64,000 bases of DNA from an uncultured Lachnospiraceae bacterium. Lineage in GTDB: Bacteria > Bacillota > Clostridia > Lachnospirales > Lachnospiraceae. This document shows positions 9,776 to 18,841 of this stretch, piece after piece. The notes under the pieces were generated by a model. That model ran no database searches. It saw only the letters and a program-made list of their open reading frames with translations, and was not told where the DNA came from. The stretch covers positions 124,001-188,000 of the forward strand of contig CAMUMG010000002.1 of the NCBI GenBank assembly GCA_947089905.1. The letters run 5' to 3'. A program made the position numbers and the translations under genes. Each line of letters begins with the position of its first letter. The stretch's first letter is position 1.

Positions 9776-10309
9776 CTAATCTATAGTAATCCAATATCTT
9801 TGAATAATACAGCCATCCACTTCTATGTTTTTTTCGAAAACACCCCCATTTGCTAGAATCGTCTTTTTACTAGCTATATTATCTATATCACAGGTAATTA
9901 ATACTTTTCTAATATGCAAATTTTTGCAATTTTTTAAATTCTGTCTTACCATTTCCTTTGCATATCCTTTATTCCTTTCAGTAAACCGTACATAATAACC
10001 CATATGTCCACCCCACGTTCCTAAAATAGGGTGATTGATATGATAACGCAGATCGATTATTCCAACAATTTTATTATCCCTTTCTCGTATTGCAAGATAG
10101 ATACTTGATGGAACTTTATCTTTTGGACAAGTTTGGGCGGTCTTATACAAATTTATAGTATCAATCCACTCTTTAGTGGATTGACATTGCCTGAGATTTC
10201 CGCATCCTGCAAATTTATCTTTATCATTTGATAAAAGTATTTCCTGTCGAAATTGCCAAATATCTTTCTCATATTCCATGGTTGGTTCTATCAATTTTAT
10301 ATTGTCCAT
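9776..10309 (-). CDS. GNAT-family N-acetyltransferase
   Basis: The product (177 codons from the chosen start) has the GNAT layout: beta strands with IYLAIRERDNKIVGIIDLR, then the acetyl-CoA loop region ERNKGYAKEMVRQNL (Q/RxxGxG/A-like, here RNKGYA), then VLITCDIDNIASKKTILANG and the C-terminal strand. Substrate unknown. The ATG at 10309 is preceded by AAAAGGAAA at suitable distance; a longer frame from 10366 has no better site. It is the first gene inside the left end of the element, reading towards attL. It resembles acetyltransferases carried as cargo on Firmicutes mobile elements. Confidence 0.8.
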   Translation of the reverse strand: MDNIKLIEPTMEYEKDIWQFRQEILLSNDKDKFAGCGNLRQCQSTKEWIDTINLYKTAQTCPKDKVPSSIYLAIRERDNKIVGIIDLRYHINHPILGTWGGHMGYYVRFTERNKGYAKEMVRQNLKNCKNLHIRKVLITCDIDNIASKKTILANGGVFEKNIEVDGCIIQRYWITID

Positions 10310-10362
10310 TTTTCTAGGTTTCCTTTTCAAAAGAATATAAAAGGGCATCTCAATAACCACTA

Positions 10363-10510
10363 CCAACAGCTCCGTTTTTGTGTTGAAAAAATGAGATAAA
10401 GAATTATTTTTTGTTCTTGTATAGAAAGATTGTGTCTTGTCTTTTGAATTAAATCATTAGCTTTGACAATTTTGTATTTCCTGATTGTAGAAAGTTGTAT
10501 TTCTTTTTCG
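10363..10510 (-). pseudogene. Fragment of Rep_3-type replication initiator
   Basis: The translated stretch RKYKIVKANDLIQKTRHNLS followed by IQEQKIILYLIF is the beginning of the first winged-helix domain of RepB/Rep_3 plasmid initiators. After about 50 residues the similarity ends in an unrelated tail (STQKRSCW) and a stop. No downstream Rep sequence is present. It is a remnant, implying that part of the element came from a theta-replicating plasmid. Confidence 0.6.
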
Positions 10511-10594
10511 TGATCGCTCGTCAGTTTGTTCCTTTTGGAAATTATATTCCTTAAAATCTGCCAATAGAAATTTTTTCTATAAAATGAGTATTCA

Positions 10595-11284
10595 CTAAAT
10601 TTTTCTGAACACACAGACATACAAATATTCACTCTCCCACATTTGATTATCTACAATATTCTCCCCTTTACGTAAATCTACAACATCAAATTTTTCTTCC
10701 CAAAAACCTTTCAATCTTTCTTCCGTAAATGCAACTCCAGTTTGTTTTCTCCTATAAAACTCATAATCATCCACTTCATCTGCACCATCTTCCCCTGCCG
10801 CAAAGCATAACAGAATAAAATAGCCTTTTTCTGTTAATATGTTTGAAACAATATCTCTATATTGCAAACGTCTATGTGGTGTCAAATGATGAAAAACGCC
10901 ACTATCTATAATCAAATCAAACCTCTTATCCATTAAATCCAACTCAAAAATATTTTCTGCCTTAAAAACTACTTTTTCTACCTTGCTTTCTCTTGCGTTC
11001 TTTCTTGCATTTTCTATTGCGATTTCTGACAAATCATATGCTTCTGTATCAACATCGTTTTTAGCAAGATAAATTGCGTTTCTCCCCTCTCCACAACCAA
11101 ATTCACAAGCTTTTTTTATAGTGCGCTTTCTCATAAAATCAACAACACATTTATCTGGCAGTTTATTATATTTTAAAAATGGGGCAGGTTTATCTCTGTT
11201 AGTATAAAAGGCATCCCAATCCACTCCCTCTGCATATCTATCAAGCATATCAAATAAATCTTTCATTGTATTTATATAGTTCAT
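10595..11284 (-). CDS. Class I SAM-dependent methyltransferase
   Basis: The 229-residue protein has motif I ACEFGCGEGRNAIYLAKN, an acidic ribose-binding position in VDTEAYDLS, motif II-like region DLIIDSGVFHHL and motif III-like LTEKGYFILLC. It resembles the thiopurine/tellurite-type and small-molecule methyltransferase group; the substrate is unknown. The ATG at 11284 follows TGGAGGCG by 3-4 bases, which is close; a GTG at 11296 is the alternative but would place this site inside the gene. It reads towards the Rep fragment and is element cargo. Confidence 0.85.
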   Translation of the reverse strand: MNYINTMKDLFDMLDRYAEGVDWDAFYTNRDKPAPFLKYNKLPDKCVVDFMRKRTIKKACEFGCGEGRNAIYLAKNDVDTEAYDLSEIAIENARKNARESKVEKVVFKAENIFELDLMDKRFDLIIDSGVFHHLTPHRRLQYRDIVSNILTEKGYFILLCFAAGEDGADEVDDYEFYRRKQTGVAFTEERLKGFWEEKFDVVDLRKGENIVDNQMWESEYLYVCVFRKI

Positions 11285-11519
11285 ACACGCCTCCACAAAC
11301 TCAATCTATTCGAACTTCTTTATTTATAACTATATTTTTATAAAGGAGTGACTATAAAACCTTATTTATTATAATCTTTTTGACTTCTAATATTTTTAGA
11401 ACTATGTTATAGTAGAAACAGAAAATAAAAAATTTAAGGATATTTGATATTTTTATTATAATACCTTTTGGTAATATTTTCAACAAGAATAACTATTAAT
11501 GTTTAAATTAGGAGTTTAT

Positions 11520-11935
11520 ATGTTATTACAGTTTAAAAATTTAACTATTAGAAACGTAGATATAAAAGACACAAATATATTAATATAATGATGTAAAAAT
11601 TATGGCTTATGCAGGTTTTCCAAATGGAACAGGTCAAACTGTATAAAGCATAATTAAAAAGATAAAACAAAATAAAGATTATAGTCGTAGAAGATTGATT
11701 ATTGAACTGGATAATATCGTAATTGGAGAAATGATGTGTGGAACTATAAATGAAAATACTGCTGAAATTGGAATAAAAATTTGCGATTTTTCAAAGCAGA
11801 ATAAAGGATATGGAAAAATATTATTGAGTATGCTTATTTTTTCGTTATTTAACGATATGGGATATAATAAAATTATTCTTGATACAAATGTAAAAAAGAT
11901 TTTTAAGAACAATATAGTTATCCGTTTGTCGGGGT
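11520..11935 (+). pseudogene. Degraded GNAT acetyltransferase
   Basis: An ATG at 11520 with AGGAG upstream opens a frame that stops after 22 codons. Acetyltransferase-like sequence continues in shifted frames: IMAYAGFPNGTGQTV then stop, then RRRLIIELDNIVIGEMMCGT and FSKQNKGYGKILLSMLI (acetyl-CoA motif) up to IILDTNVKK. There the similarity ends close to the 3' end of the convergent GrpB gene. At least one frameshift, one stop and a truncated C-terminus show that it is dead. Confidence 0.65.
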
Positions 11936-12499
11936 TACATATCTACCTCTATATTTTATTTTAGCACATTGAGTATATTTTTCAATGAAGGCACTTTTAG
12001 CGTTTGTATAAGCATCACGATTATGTTGATATTTTTGTGAAAGATAACTCTTTAATTTTTCATATTCTTTAGCAATCATAGGATTATCATTCATATAATC
12101 TCGAAAATACAATTCGTTATTATCATTATAATATCTTAAATGTAAATGAAATACTTTTTCTGCAAAACCTGTGGGGGTATATCCTTTGTTAAAAGATTTT
12201 CTATCTTTTTCTTCAAACATACAAATATAACCATTATTTATAAGTTTCTCTTTTATATCTACCATAGAGGTATTTAGAGGGATTTCAATAAGAATGTCAA
12301 TGATAGGTTTTGCTAATATATGATTTATCGCTGTACTTCCAATATGATGAATATGTAAGTCATTTCTTATGACGAAATCTATTATTCTTTGTTTTTCTTC
12401 TTCATACCAATCTTTCCAAAAAGTTTTAGGTTCAGAAAGAATGATAGGAAATAGTTTCCATAATTCTTCTAATGTCATTTCAGATAATGATTTATTCAT
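11918..12499 (-). CDS. GrpB family (nucleotidyltransferase-fold) protein
   Basis: The 193-residue product matches the GrpB/UPF0157 family: WKDWYEEEKQRIIDFV, HIHHIGSTAINHILAKPIID (the GSTAI...KPIID nucleotidyltransferase-like core), GYICMFEEKDRKSFNKGY and HLHLRYYNDNNELYFRDYMN, where His and acidic residues are family-typical. The biochemical role is not settled; members are common cargo beside acetyltransferases. Start ATG at 12499 follows AAAGGATTTTT. It converges on the GNAT pseudogene. Confidence 0.85.
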   Translation of the reverse strand: MNKSLSEMTLEELWKLFPIILSEPKTFWKDWYEEEKQRIIDFVIRNDLHIHHIGSTAINHILAKPIIDILIEIPLNTSMVDIKEKLINNGYICMFEEKDRKSFNKGYTPTGFAEKVFHLHLRYYNDNNELYFRDYMNDNPMIAKEYEKLKSYLSQKYQHNRDAYTNAKSAFIEKYTQCAKIKYRGRYVTPTNG

Positions 12500-12526
12500 A
12501 AAAATCCTTTCTTAACAAGCTGATTT

Positions 12527-13222
12527 TTATTTTTTATATATAGCAATATAAGTATTTCGATAAAATGGCATTTTTAGCATACTTGTATTCCAGAATTTTT
12601 TAAATTCCTTTATTGCTATTTTTCTATTATAATATTGTTCTTTACAATTAACAAACTCCTCTAATGAGTCTGCAATAAAAATATATTTTTCGTCATAACC
12701 AACAACAGGTACATAATGTAACCAGTTTTTATCTAAATAGGTTCGTATCATAACAATTACAGGATTTCCTTTATTGACTTCATTTTTTAGTGCATTTATA
12801 TTTCCTGTATAATATTTTACACGAAAGCCATATTGGGAAAATAGTTTTTGCATACCTTTTGGATAAACACACCCATCTTTCATTTTATTGGATATTATTT
12901 CGTACAAATCATTTCCACTTTTCTGAATATTCCAATGCCTTAAAAGATACGCTGACGAAAAAGCAGAACACTTATTTCCTTTTTGAAAGTCTATTCTATT
13001 TGATTTACGAATTACAAATTTACTGGCTCTGCACCTTAATGAAAAATGAAAATATAACATCCCCATTAATATAACGTTTACAATGGTTGAGATGATCAAA
13101 TAATTTATGAAAGTGAATAGTAGACGGATTAATAATATTTTCACTGTAGGTGTCCTTTCAAGTCCAATTTCTATCAGTATAACAAAATATTTTATTACAA
13201 TCAAGGTTAGATCAATTTTCAT
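12527..13222 (-). CDS. C39-like cysteine peptidase-fold membrane protein
   Basis: After an N-terminal membrane region (LLIRLLFTFINYLIISTIVN, then another hydrophobic stretch), the protein has the papain/C39-like core: GNKCSAFSSAYLLRHW with the candidate nucleophile Cys, GNPVIVMIRTYLDKNWLHYV with the His, and GYDEKYIFIADS with the Asp/Asn position. Such proteins are predicted peptidases or peptidase-fold sensors; substrate unknown. Start uncertain: ATG at 13222 is chosen, but the frame runs to an ATG at 13237 inside the end of the adjacent 228-bp repeat, and neither has a good ribosome binding site. The repeat may have replaced the native promoter. Confidence 0.6.
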   Translation of the reverse strand: MKIDLTLIVIKYFVILIEIGLERTPTVKILLIRLLFTFINYLIISTIVNVILMGMLYFHFSLRCRASKFVIRKSNRIDFQKGNKCSAFSSAYLLRHWNIQKSGNDLYEIISNKMKDGCVYPKGMQKLFSQYGFRVKYYTGNINALKNEVNKGNPVIVMIRTYLDKNWLHYVPVVGYDEKYIFIADSLEEFVNCKEQYYNRKIAIKEFKKFWNTSMLKMPFYRNTYIAIYKK

Positions 13223-13232
13223 ACAGGACAAA

Positions 13233-13460
13233 CGCATAAATAAAAATTTTATAAAAAAATGCTCGAAAAAGCAAACGATTCAAAAATGATAGGAAGATTT
13301 TTGCAGTTTTTTGAGTATAGTTGTTTCTTTTTTCGCACTGTTTGAGCTCATTTGAGCGAGTTTGCGAAAAAAGAAACAAATAAGCGACGCAGAAAAACAA
13401 AAAAATCAACGGATTTTTGAATCGTTGCTTTCACATTTTCTATAAAAATCAATTCATGCG
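13233..13460 (-). repeat. 228-bp structured repeat, copy 1 (MITE-like)
   Basis: It is nearly identical, in opposite orientation, to 26873-27098. Ends are imperfect inverted repeats (CATGAATTGATTTTTATA against the complement of the other end). Inside are a nested hairpin of TTTCTTTTTTCGCA with its complement and a second pair around CGATTCAAAAAT / ATTTTTGAATCG. A spurious 65-codon frame spans it in both copies. Copy 1 lies between the C39-like gene and the recombinase gene, inside the feoB element. Confidence 0.8.
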
Positions 13461-13464
13461 TTTA

Positions 13465-14850
13465 TCATGAATTTTCATATTGTTTTAATTTTATATTTAT
13501 AATCTCATCATCTACAATAATTTGCTCTATTAATATACTTAAACAATAACGTTTTTGTTGAAGATCGCCATAAGATAGTAATGCAAGGAACCGATCTTTT
13601 GTTTCTTTAACATCTTCGATTATCGGTTTAATATTTTCATCAGAAACCGTACATTTTTGTAAAGTATTCTTTTCCTTTATTAATCGATTCATTTTTTGAG
13701 AAATGAAATCGAAAGGAATGTTTCCGATTTGATACAGATCAATCAGTTTTTCTATCTGTTTATCTAAGTCTTTTATTTGAATAATTAAATCGTTCTTATA
13801 ATTTGGTTGAGCAGAAACCATTGGTTCTAATTCACTAAATTGAAAACGGGATATGAAATTAATGATAAGCTGATCTAAATCTAGTATCTTCCACTTTTTA
13901 TTTTTACAATTTGGATCAATAACATATTTAGAATCTCCCTTCGTGCGGCTATAACAAGCGTAATTTCCATGTTCTCCATGAAATTTAGCACCACATTTAC
14001 CACAATATAAAAGACCAGAAAGTAAAGTACTTGCTTTAAAAGGGGGGGACTTAAAGATAGACATATTTTTTTTCGATGTTTTAAAAATGTTTTGAACCTG
14101 ATCAAATAATTCTTGTGATATAATAGGAGTATGATTGCCCTGATAAGAGATTCCTTTAAATTTAACTTTTCCAACATAGATATCGTTTTGAAGAATATGA
14201 TAGACTAAAGCTTCACTTTTCCATGCACCATATTTTGTAATATATTTGTTTTGCATATACTTCCAACAGTCATATACAGTATGACCACTCACAAAACGTG
14301 CATATAGTTCCTTTATCTGCATAGCTTCATATTCATTAATAATCAAGTTTCCGTCAACATAATCGTATCCAGTAGGAGCATATCCACCGCCATGAAAGTA
14401 ACCATTTTTGGCACGACCAACACGCCCCATAGTAAACCGTTCTGTAATCTGCTCCTTTTCTAGTTGAGCGAATACAGATAATATGCCAATCATAGCTCTA
14501 CCAAAAGGGGTAGATGTATCAAAGTTTTCATTAACTGAAATAAAATCAATATGATTTGCTAAAAATTTATCCTCTATCAATAAAAGGGTATCTTTTTGGC
14601 TGCGGGATAGACGGTCTAGTTTATAGACGATCACAGTATCAATATATTCCAAAGTGATATCCTTTAACATCTGTTGCAGAGCAGGACGGTTCATATTACT
14701 GCCTGAATAGCCGCCGTCTGTATATATATTTATAATTGTCAGATCTCTTGCTTTACAATAGGCTTTTAAACGTTCTGTCTGTTCTTTAATACTATAATTT
14801 TCTAACTGATTTTCTGTAGACACTCTTACATAACAAGCACATTTTTTCAT
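13465..14850 (-). CDS. Large serine recombinase (integrase of the element)
   Basis: The 461-residue protein has the resolvase catalytic domain (CACYVRVSTENQLENYSIKE with the nucleophile Ser at ~10-11; DGGYSGSNMNRPALQQML; VIVYKLDRLSRSQKDTL; AMIGILSVFAQLEKEQI), a recombinase domain (residues ~155-260) and a zinc-ribbon (LSGLLYCGKCGAKFHG ... CYSRTKG ... DPNCKNK) followed by a short coiled coil. These are the domains of large serine integrases, which join attP and attB by double-strand exchange. It lies inside the element, not at its end, but is the only recombinase found, so it is the likely agent of the feoB insertion. Start ATG has no strong ribosome site. Confidence 0.92.
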   Translation of the reverse strand: MKKCACYVRVSTENQLENYSIKEQTERLKAYCKARDLTIINIYTDGGYSGSNMNRPALQQMLKDITLEYIDTVIVYKLDRLSRSQKDTLLLIEDKFLANHIDFISVNENFDTSTPFGRAMIGILSVFAQLEKEQITERFTMGRVGRAKNGYFHGGGYAPTGYDYVDGNLIINEYEAMQIKELYARFVSGHTVYDCWKYMQNKYITKYGAWKSEALVYHILQNDIYVGKVKFKGISYQGNHTPIISQELFDQVQNIFKTSKKNMSIFKSPPFKASTLLSGLLYCGKCGAKFHGEHGNYACYSRTKGDSKYVIDPNCKNKKWKILDLDQLIINFISRFQFSELEPMVSAQPNYKNDLIIQIKDLDKQIEKLIDLYQIGNIPFDFISQKMNRLIKEKNTLQKCTVSDENIKPIIEDVKETKDRFLALLSYGDLQQKRYCLSILIEQIIVDDEIINIKLKQYENS

Positions 14851-14988
14851 AGAACTTTACTTCCCATTACAGATTCCATTTGTGTAATACTATATGATAT
14901 TTCTATAAATGAATTCTATATATTTTTTAAGATAAAATGTACAAGCCATACTGCATAAAATGAAAAAAAACGAGATAGGAAACTATCT

Positions 14989-15162
14989 ATGAAAGTACTT
15001 ATAACTACTCATGATGGAAAGGTATATACTGATCCATCTAAAATTAAAGTGCCACGCAATATAAATACAGAAAGTTTTTATCGTATATTAGAAAATGTAC
15101 CATCTCCAAAAAAGAATGAGTCTACAAGTTTTAAAATTTGCAAAAGAACAGGCGATGACTGA
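14989..15162 (+). CDS. Small ORF divergent from the recombinase (57 aa)
   Basis: The frame reads MKVLITTHDGKVYTDPSKIK, then continues to an end rich in Lys (CKRTGDD). ATAGGAAA lies about 8 bases before the ATG. Basic and acidic residues are mixed; no motif is recognised. It is placed divergently from the serine recombinase and ends just before a perfect 27-bp inverted repeat. It could be a small excision or regulatory factor, which is only a guess from position. Confidence 0.45.
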   Translation: MKVLITTHDGKVYTDPSKIKVPRNINTESFYRILENVPSPKKNESTSFKICKRTGDD

Positions 15163-15176
15163 TATAAATTGTGGTT

Positions 15177-15240
15177 CTGCTGCCAATAATGTGGCTGAAT
15201 CTAAACTATATCCTAGATTCAGCCACATTATTGGCAGCAG
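15177..15240. repeat. Perfect 27-bp inverted repeat (long hairpin)
   Basis: Arms 15177-15203 and 15214-15240 are exact reverse complements (outer end CTGCTGCCAATAATGTGG) with a 10-nt loop. No T tract follows directly, though T-rich sequence starts about 10 bases later. It may act as a terminator for the small ORF at 14989 or as a structural site of the element. Confidence 0.85.
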
Positions 15241-15342
15241 TTGGATTGTGTTTATTTTTCTTTACAATTTTTGATATGTGCTTTTAACAATTAACAGCAA
15301 GGATTCCCCTTCCTCTTAGGTAGAGGAGGAATTGATAGGAAT

Positions 15343-15438
15343 AATTGTAACGGCAGTAGCGGGCGAGTATCACCTACTGCCATGAAGTAATCCACATCAT
15401 TGTCTTGCTCTTAACTGCCGCGAGTGGATTGAAACAAA
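15343..15438 (+). repeat. 96-bp structured repeat, copy A
   Basis: It differs from the copy at 24884-24979 at only four positions. It folds as nested stems: GCAGTAG...CTACTGC inside ACGGCAGT...AACTGCCG. It ends GATTGAAACAAA. A separate small hairpin (TTCCTCT/AGAGGAA) lies directly upstream at about 15309-15330. No reading frame is supported. It lies inside the feoB element. Confidence 0.8.
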
Positions 15439-15447
15439 TGTACATAA

Positions 15448-15720
15448 TTATTTTTTCCAGTACTTTAATTTTGGAAGACATTCAAGCATAATTTTTCTTG
15501 CGTCTTCTTCACTTATATTTGGATTAGCACTAACCATATTTGGCACACATATGTCAATCATTTCTTCCATTGTGCCATGAAAAGTAAACTCACCATTTTC
15601 AAAACAATACTTACAATATTCCTCATTTTTGCTTCCATCGGCATTTGTTCCACACAGTTCATCGCACTCTCCCATAGGCATACCACAGCACTGACAAAAT
15701 TTCTGATTCATCTTGTTCAT
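15448..15720 (-). CDS. Putative zinc-ribbon protein
   Basis: The 90-residue product has the putative zinc-ribbon pattern FCQCCGMPMGE ... GTNADGSKNEEYCKYCFENG followed by FTFHGTMEEMIDICV, giving two CxxC pairs for one zinc. This family is often paired with WYL regulators, as here, and is sometimes fused to enzymes that act on small molecules. ATG 15720 is chosen because GGAGGTAAAG lies directly upstream; the in-frame ATG at 15735 would place that site inside the gene. It follows the WYL gene with a ~66-base gap and probably shares its promoter. Confidence 0.85.
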   Translation of the reverse strand: MNKMNQKFCQCCGMPMGECDELCGTNADGSKNEEYCKYCFENGEFTFHGTMEEMIDICVPNMVSANPNISEEDARKIMLECLPKLKYWKK

Positions 15721-15787
15721 TTTCTTTACCTCCATTTTTTAATGTGCTTATGATTTTAATATAGCACATATATGTTGACATCCTTTG

Positions 15788-16684
15788 TCAAGGTTTATTT
15801 TTTTTATAAATTTCTTGTGCCTGTGCAGCTAAAATTTCTCTCAAATATTTGGGTTTCAGTATTTCAACTTGTGTTCCAAACGAAAGTAGATAACCAATAA
15901 GCCATGTATCAATAGATGATTCAATAGAAACAATGAAATCGCCATTTTTTTGATGTTCAATTTGTGCTTCGTCAAATTCATCATAAACACGATATGCAGT
16001 TTTTTTGGAAAACAAAAGGACTATTGGTGAAGATGTCTGCTGCAAATTATCTTTTGGCTCTGGATATGGTCTTGGTATAAAAGTTCGATCCAATAACTCC
16101 AATCCTAAAATACGATTCAATTTGAACATACGAAAGTCCTGCTTTTTAAGACAAAATGCTTTCAGATACCATTCTTTTGATTTATAAGATAACTTTAATG
16201 GCTGAATGATACGTTCACTTCTTTCACTACTCGTGTTTTCATAAACTATTTTTATTTCTCTATGTTGAATCACTGCTGTTTTTAGTATTTCAAATTTTGA
16301 ATTATCACAGGTAGACTTTCCCCAGCGTGAAAAATCTACTTCGAGCCAATTTTCCATATTCACATTGAAAAGTGCAGATAACTTGATTAGTATTTCTTGT
16401 CCAGAAGTATAACCTGTGACAGATAAACTTTGTATCGCTGTCAATATTTCCTGCCTTTCATTTTCAGATAATATTGTTCTATCTAAAGTAAAGTCATGTA
16501 ATAAATATATTCCACCATTTCTTCCGGGTTCGGTATAGACTGGAATACCTGCACTACTTAACGATTCTATATCACGATAAATTGTTCTTGGAGAAACTTC
16601 AAATTTGTCCGCCAATTCGGGAGCAGTGGCATGTCCTTTGTCTAAAAGATAATATAGAATTTTAAATAGACGGCTATCTGACAT
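15788..16684 (-). CDS. HTH-WYL transcriptional regulator (YafY-type)
   Basis: The 298-residue protein has an N-terminal DeoR-like helix-turn-helix (RLFKILYYLLDKGHATAPEL, VSPRTIYRDIESLSSAGIPV) and a WYL domain (residues ~135-215; IVYENTSSERSERIIQPLKL, YLKAFCLKKQDFRMFKLNRI), then a WCX-like C-terminus. WYL proteins sense ligands, including single-stranded DNA in some defence islands. ATG 16684 follows AGGAGGTG by 6 bases. It is upstream of, and reads into, the zinc-ribbon gene. It may regulate element cargo; not shown by the sequence. Confidence 0.9.
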   Translation of the reverse strand: MSDSRLFKILYYLLDKGHATAPELADKFEVSPRTIYRDIESLSSAGIPVYTEPGRNGGIYLLHDFTLDRTILSENERQEILTAIQSLSVTGYTSGQEILIKLSALFNVNMENWLEVDFSRWGKSTCDNSKFEILKTAVIQHREIKIVYENTSSERSERIIQPLKLSYKSKEWYLKAFCLKKQDFRMFKLNRILGLELLDRTFIPRPYPEPKDNLQQTSSPIVLLFSKKTAYRVYDEFDEAQIEHQKNGDFIVSIESSIDTWLIGYLLSFGTQVEILKPKYLREILAAQAQEIYKKNKP

Positions 16685-16908
16685 TATTTCACCTCCTCTA
16701 ATCATAATACCATGAAAATTTTAATATAACTTGAAAAATTTTAATATTTTTTATAATAAGATATAGAGAAAACAGTAAGACAAATAATTATTAAAAAGAA
16801 TAATGGAATTATATGTACATTTGTGGTAAGATAATAGTATTGGACAATTTATTAAATTGGTGCTTACTAAAAGAGGAAGCTATATAATAAGCAAAAGGAG
16901 AAATTATT

Positions 16909-17127
16909 ATGAACAGAGAAGATGAGGAAGAAATTAAACAGGCTATAACTAAAATTTTAAAACAATATAAGGTTATGTCAATGGTACAATTCGAAACAAT
17001 GGATGAAGATGATGGAAATGAATTATATGAGAGTTTAAAAGCTGAAGTAGTAGAAGAATTTAATCTTGATGATGATGAAATGGCTGAGGTATTAGAGGAG
17101 GTTTTGGAATCAATTTCTAAAATATAA
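16909..17127 (+). CDS. Small acidic protein (72 aa)
   Basis: The frame has AAAGGAG 9 bases before the ATG and encodes a very acidic helical protein (EDEEEIKQAITKILKQYK ... DDDEMAEVLEEVLESI). No family is recognised. It lies 85 bases upstream of the DUF2806-like gene and reads in the same direction, with no clear terminator between. A small acidic partner of the next protein, such as an inhibitor or DNA mimic, is possible but unproven. Confidence 0.6.
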   Translation: MNREDEEEIKQAITKILKQYKVMSMVQFETMDEDDGNELYESLKAEVVEEFNLDDDEMAEVLEEVLESISKI

Positions 17128-17212
17128 AGCAAAAAACGACTATAAGTTATATTTTAAAATTGCTAGGATTGTTGTAATATTAGAATAGAATTTTAAAAAA
17201 GGAGGAATATCC

Positions 17213-18169
17213 ATGATTGACCAAAATACAATAATTGAGATTATAAATAAGGGATTGCCTATTCTTGCATCTTCCCCGGTACTGATCAAATTGTTCGAAA
17301 CTGTTGGAGGGGTTGTCAAAGCTTTATATACCCCGACACTGACCTTAAAAAACGGCAAAGCAGAAGTGGATGTGGAGATATACCGAAAGCAGCAAGAGGG
17401 GAAACTGATGGAAGACCAGCCATTCACATTATACGAGATTACAAAGTTAAAGAATTTTGTAAGTTCTGCTGGTTTTGCCGCAATAGAATTACAAGGGAAT
17501 GATGAACAGGTAGATACTAAGATTGAATTTGATTGGATCATGCGTTTTTTTGATGCAGTAGGCAATATCAGCAGTGAAGAATTACAAAGGTTATGGGGCA
17601 AGGTACTTGCAGGTGAAATAAAACAGTCTGGTACTTGTTCTCTGAGAACAATGGACATTATTCGAAATCTATCCCAAAAGGAAGCAGAGATTTTCAACAA
17701 GTTAAGTCATTATGTTTTACAAAGCGAGGATTGCTATTTTATTTTAAATAATGGGTTTTGCGGACAAAGTGAGGACAATGTAGAAAGCTATAAGTATATA
17801 TTAAAAACGGGTCTAAAATATTCAGACAGCGTAATCCCTATGATCGAATGTGGGTTGCTTTCCGTAGATAATGCACTTGCGACTGATTTTGAAAGTAATA
17901 ATGTCCTTAGTATCCAAAATCAAGAAATTGCCTGCTTTGTAATCGCCAACAGTAACAATAGATTGAATTCCATATCCATTGAGCCTTATTTTTTGACGAA
18001 AAGTGGAATTGAATTATACAACATTATCCAAGGAATGTCGGATTACCATGTGAATAATGATTATTCCATTATTTGTTTAAGGGAATTAAAAAAACAATAT
18101 CCCAGCTTAACCTTTTCTGCCCATAGAATAATCGGAGAAAATGATTTTGAACCGAAAGATCTGTTATAG
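17213..18169 (+). CDS. DUF2806-like protein
   Basis: This 318-residue soluble protein contains a central segment resembling DUF2806: FDWIMRFFDAVGNISSEELQ, LWGKVLAGEIKQSGTCSLRT and IIRNLSQKEAEIF. Its first ~40 residues are hydrophobic (PILASSPVLIKLFETVGGVV). The function of the family is unknown; members are often found in accessory islands. AAAAAGGAGG lies 7 bases before the ATG. It sits between the small acidic gene and AbiH in the right arm of the element, which suggests a role in phage or element conflict; this is inference from position. Confidence 0.65.
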   Translation: MIDQNTIIEIINKGLPILASSPVLIKLFETVGGVVKALYTPTLTLKNGKAEVDVEIYRKQQEGKLMEDQPFTLYEITKLKNFVSSAGFAAIELQGNDEQVDTKIEFDWIMRFFDAVGNISSEELQRLWGKVLAGEIKQSGTCSLRTMDIIRNLSQKEAEIFNKLSHYVLQSEDCYFILNNGFCGQSEDNVESYKYILKTGLKYSDSVIPMIECGLLSVDNALATDFESNNVLSIQNQEIACFVIANSNNRLNSISIEPYFLTKSGIELYNIIQGMSDYHVNNDYSIICLRELKKQYPSLTFSAHRIIGENDFEPKDLL

Positions 18170-18841
18170 GCTTGACAATAACTGTATCTGGAATATATTG
18201 TATAAAAAGAGTGTTATAATAGGGATGTGATTAAAGATAGGAACAATCACTGTGGTGGTTGAGTTATGTGTATGGCTGGTATGTGTAGGGCATCTGTCTG
18301 TTATATGAAGGCGAACCAAAGCAGATATTTAGAAAGATTGACGAAAAGTTATGGGATGGAGCAGGTAACAGATAGATGGGCGTTTGAAGGAGTGTATTTC
18401 AGTAAGGCAAAGTCGCAGAGAAAGTCTCAGTTTGCTGTATATAATTTCGATGATGTTGTCAAATGACAAGGGCAGTGTGACCTTTTTGGAGAAGATAGGA
18501 CAGAGCTACTCTGTCTGTTTGTGGCGGAGGAATTGATGAAAGCATTGCAGGAGGACAACATAGGGTCAGATTTCCTAGCTACCAGCCAGAGTGGATGTGC
18601 CAAGAGGTTGTTGCAGAATATATAGCTGATGAATAAGTTGGTGGAAAGTATAACTCTTCGTTTATATATCTCTTTTTAAATAGCAAACGTTTATATTTTA
18701 AACATGGTTTACAATGATTTTTATAATAGAAATGATAAAGTGGACACAACTATATTTCCTAAAATAAATTTATATATTTACATTGTCATATTGATATAAA
18801 GAATATTTTGTTTATTGCTATGTATTGAAAGGAGCTGTAGT
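18170..18841 (+). other. Gap with small frame and gene remnant before abiH
   Basis: No intact gene is convincing. A 66-codon frame (18266-18466, starting MCMAGMCRASVCYMKANQSR) lacks a good ribosome binding site. It is followed at about 18490-18621 by a GC-richer open stretch (ELLCLFVAEELMKALQEDN) that ends in a stop. Together they look like a truncated mobile-element gene, not identified. The last 150 bases are A/T-rich and probably hold the abiH promoter. Confidence 0.4.

Noticed and set aside
13212..13409. 65-codon frame (MIFLFFCVAYLFLFSQTRSN...) repeated at 26922
   Set aside because: It lies wholly inside the hairpin repeat, has no ribosome binding site and reads through the stem arms; identity reflects the repeat and not a gene.
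15400..15438. CRISPR-like string ending GTGGATTGAAAC
   Set aside because: It resembles the 3' end of type I repeats but occurs once per 96-bp element, with no spacers, no array and no cas genes in the window.
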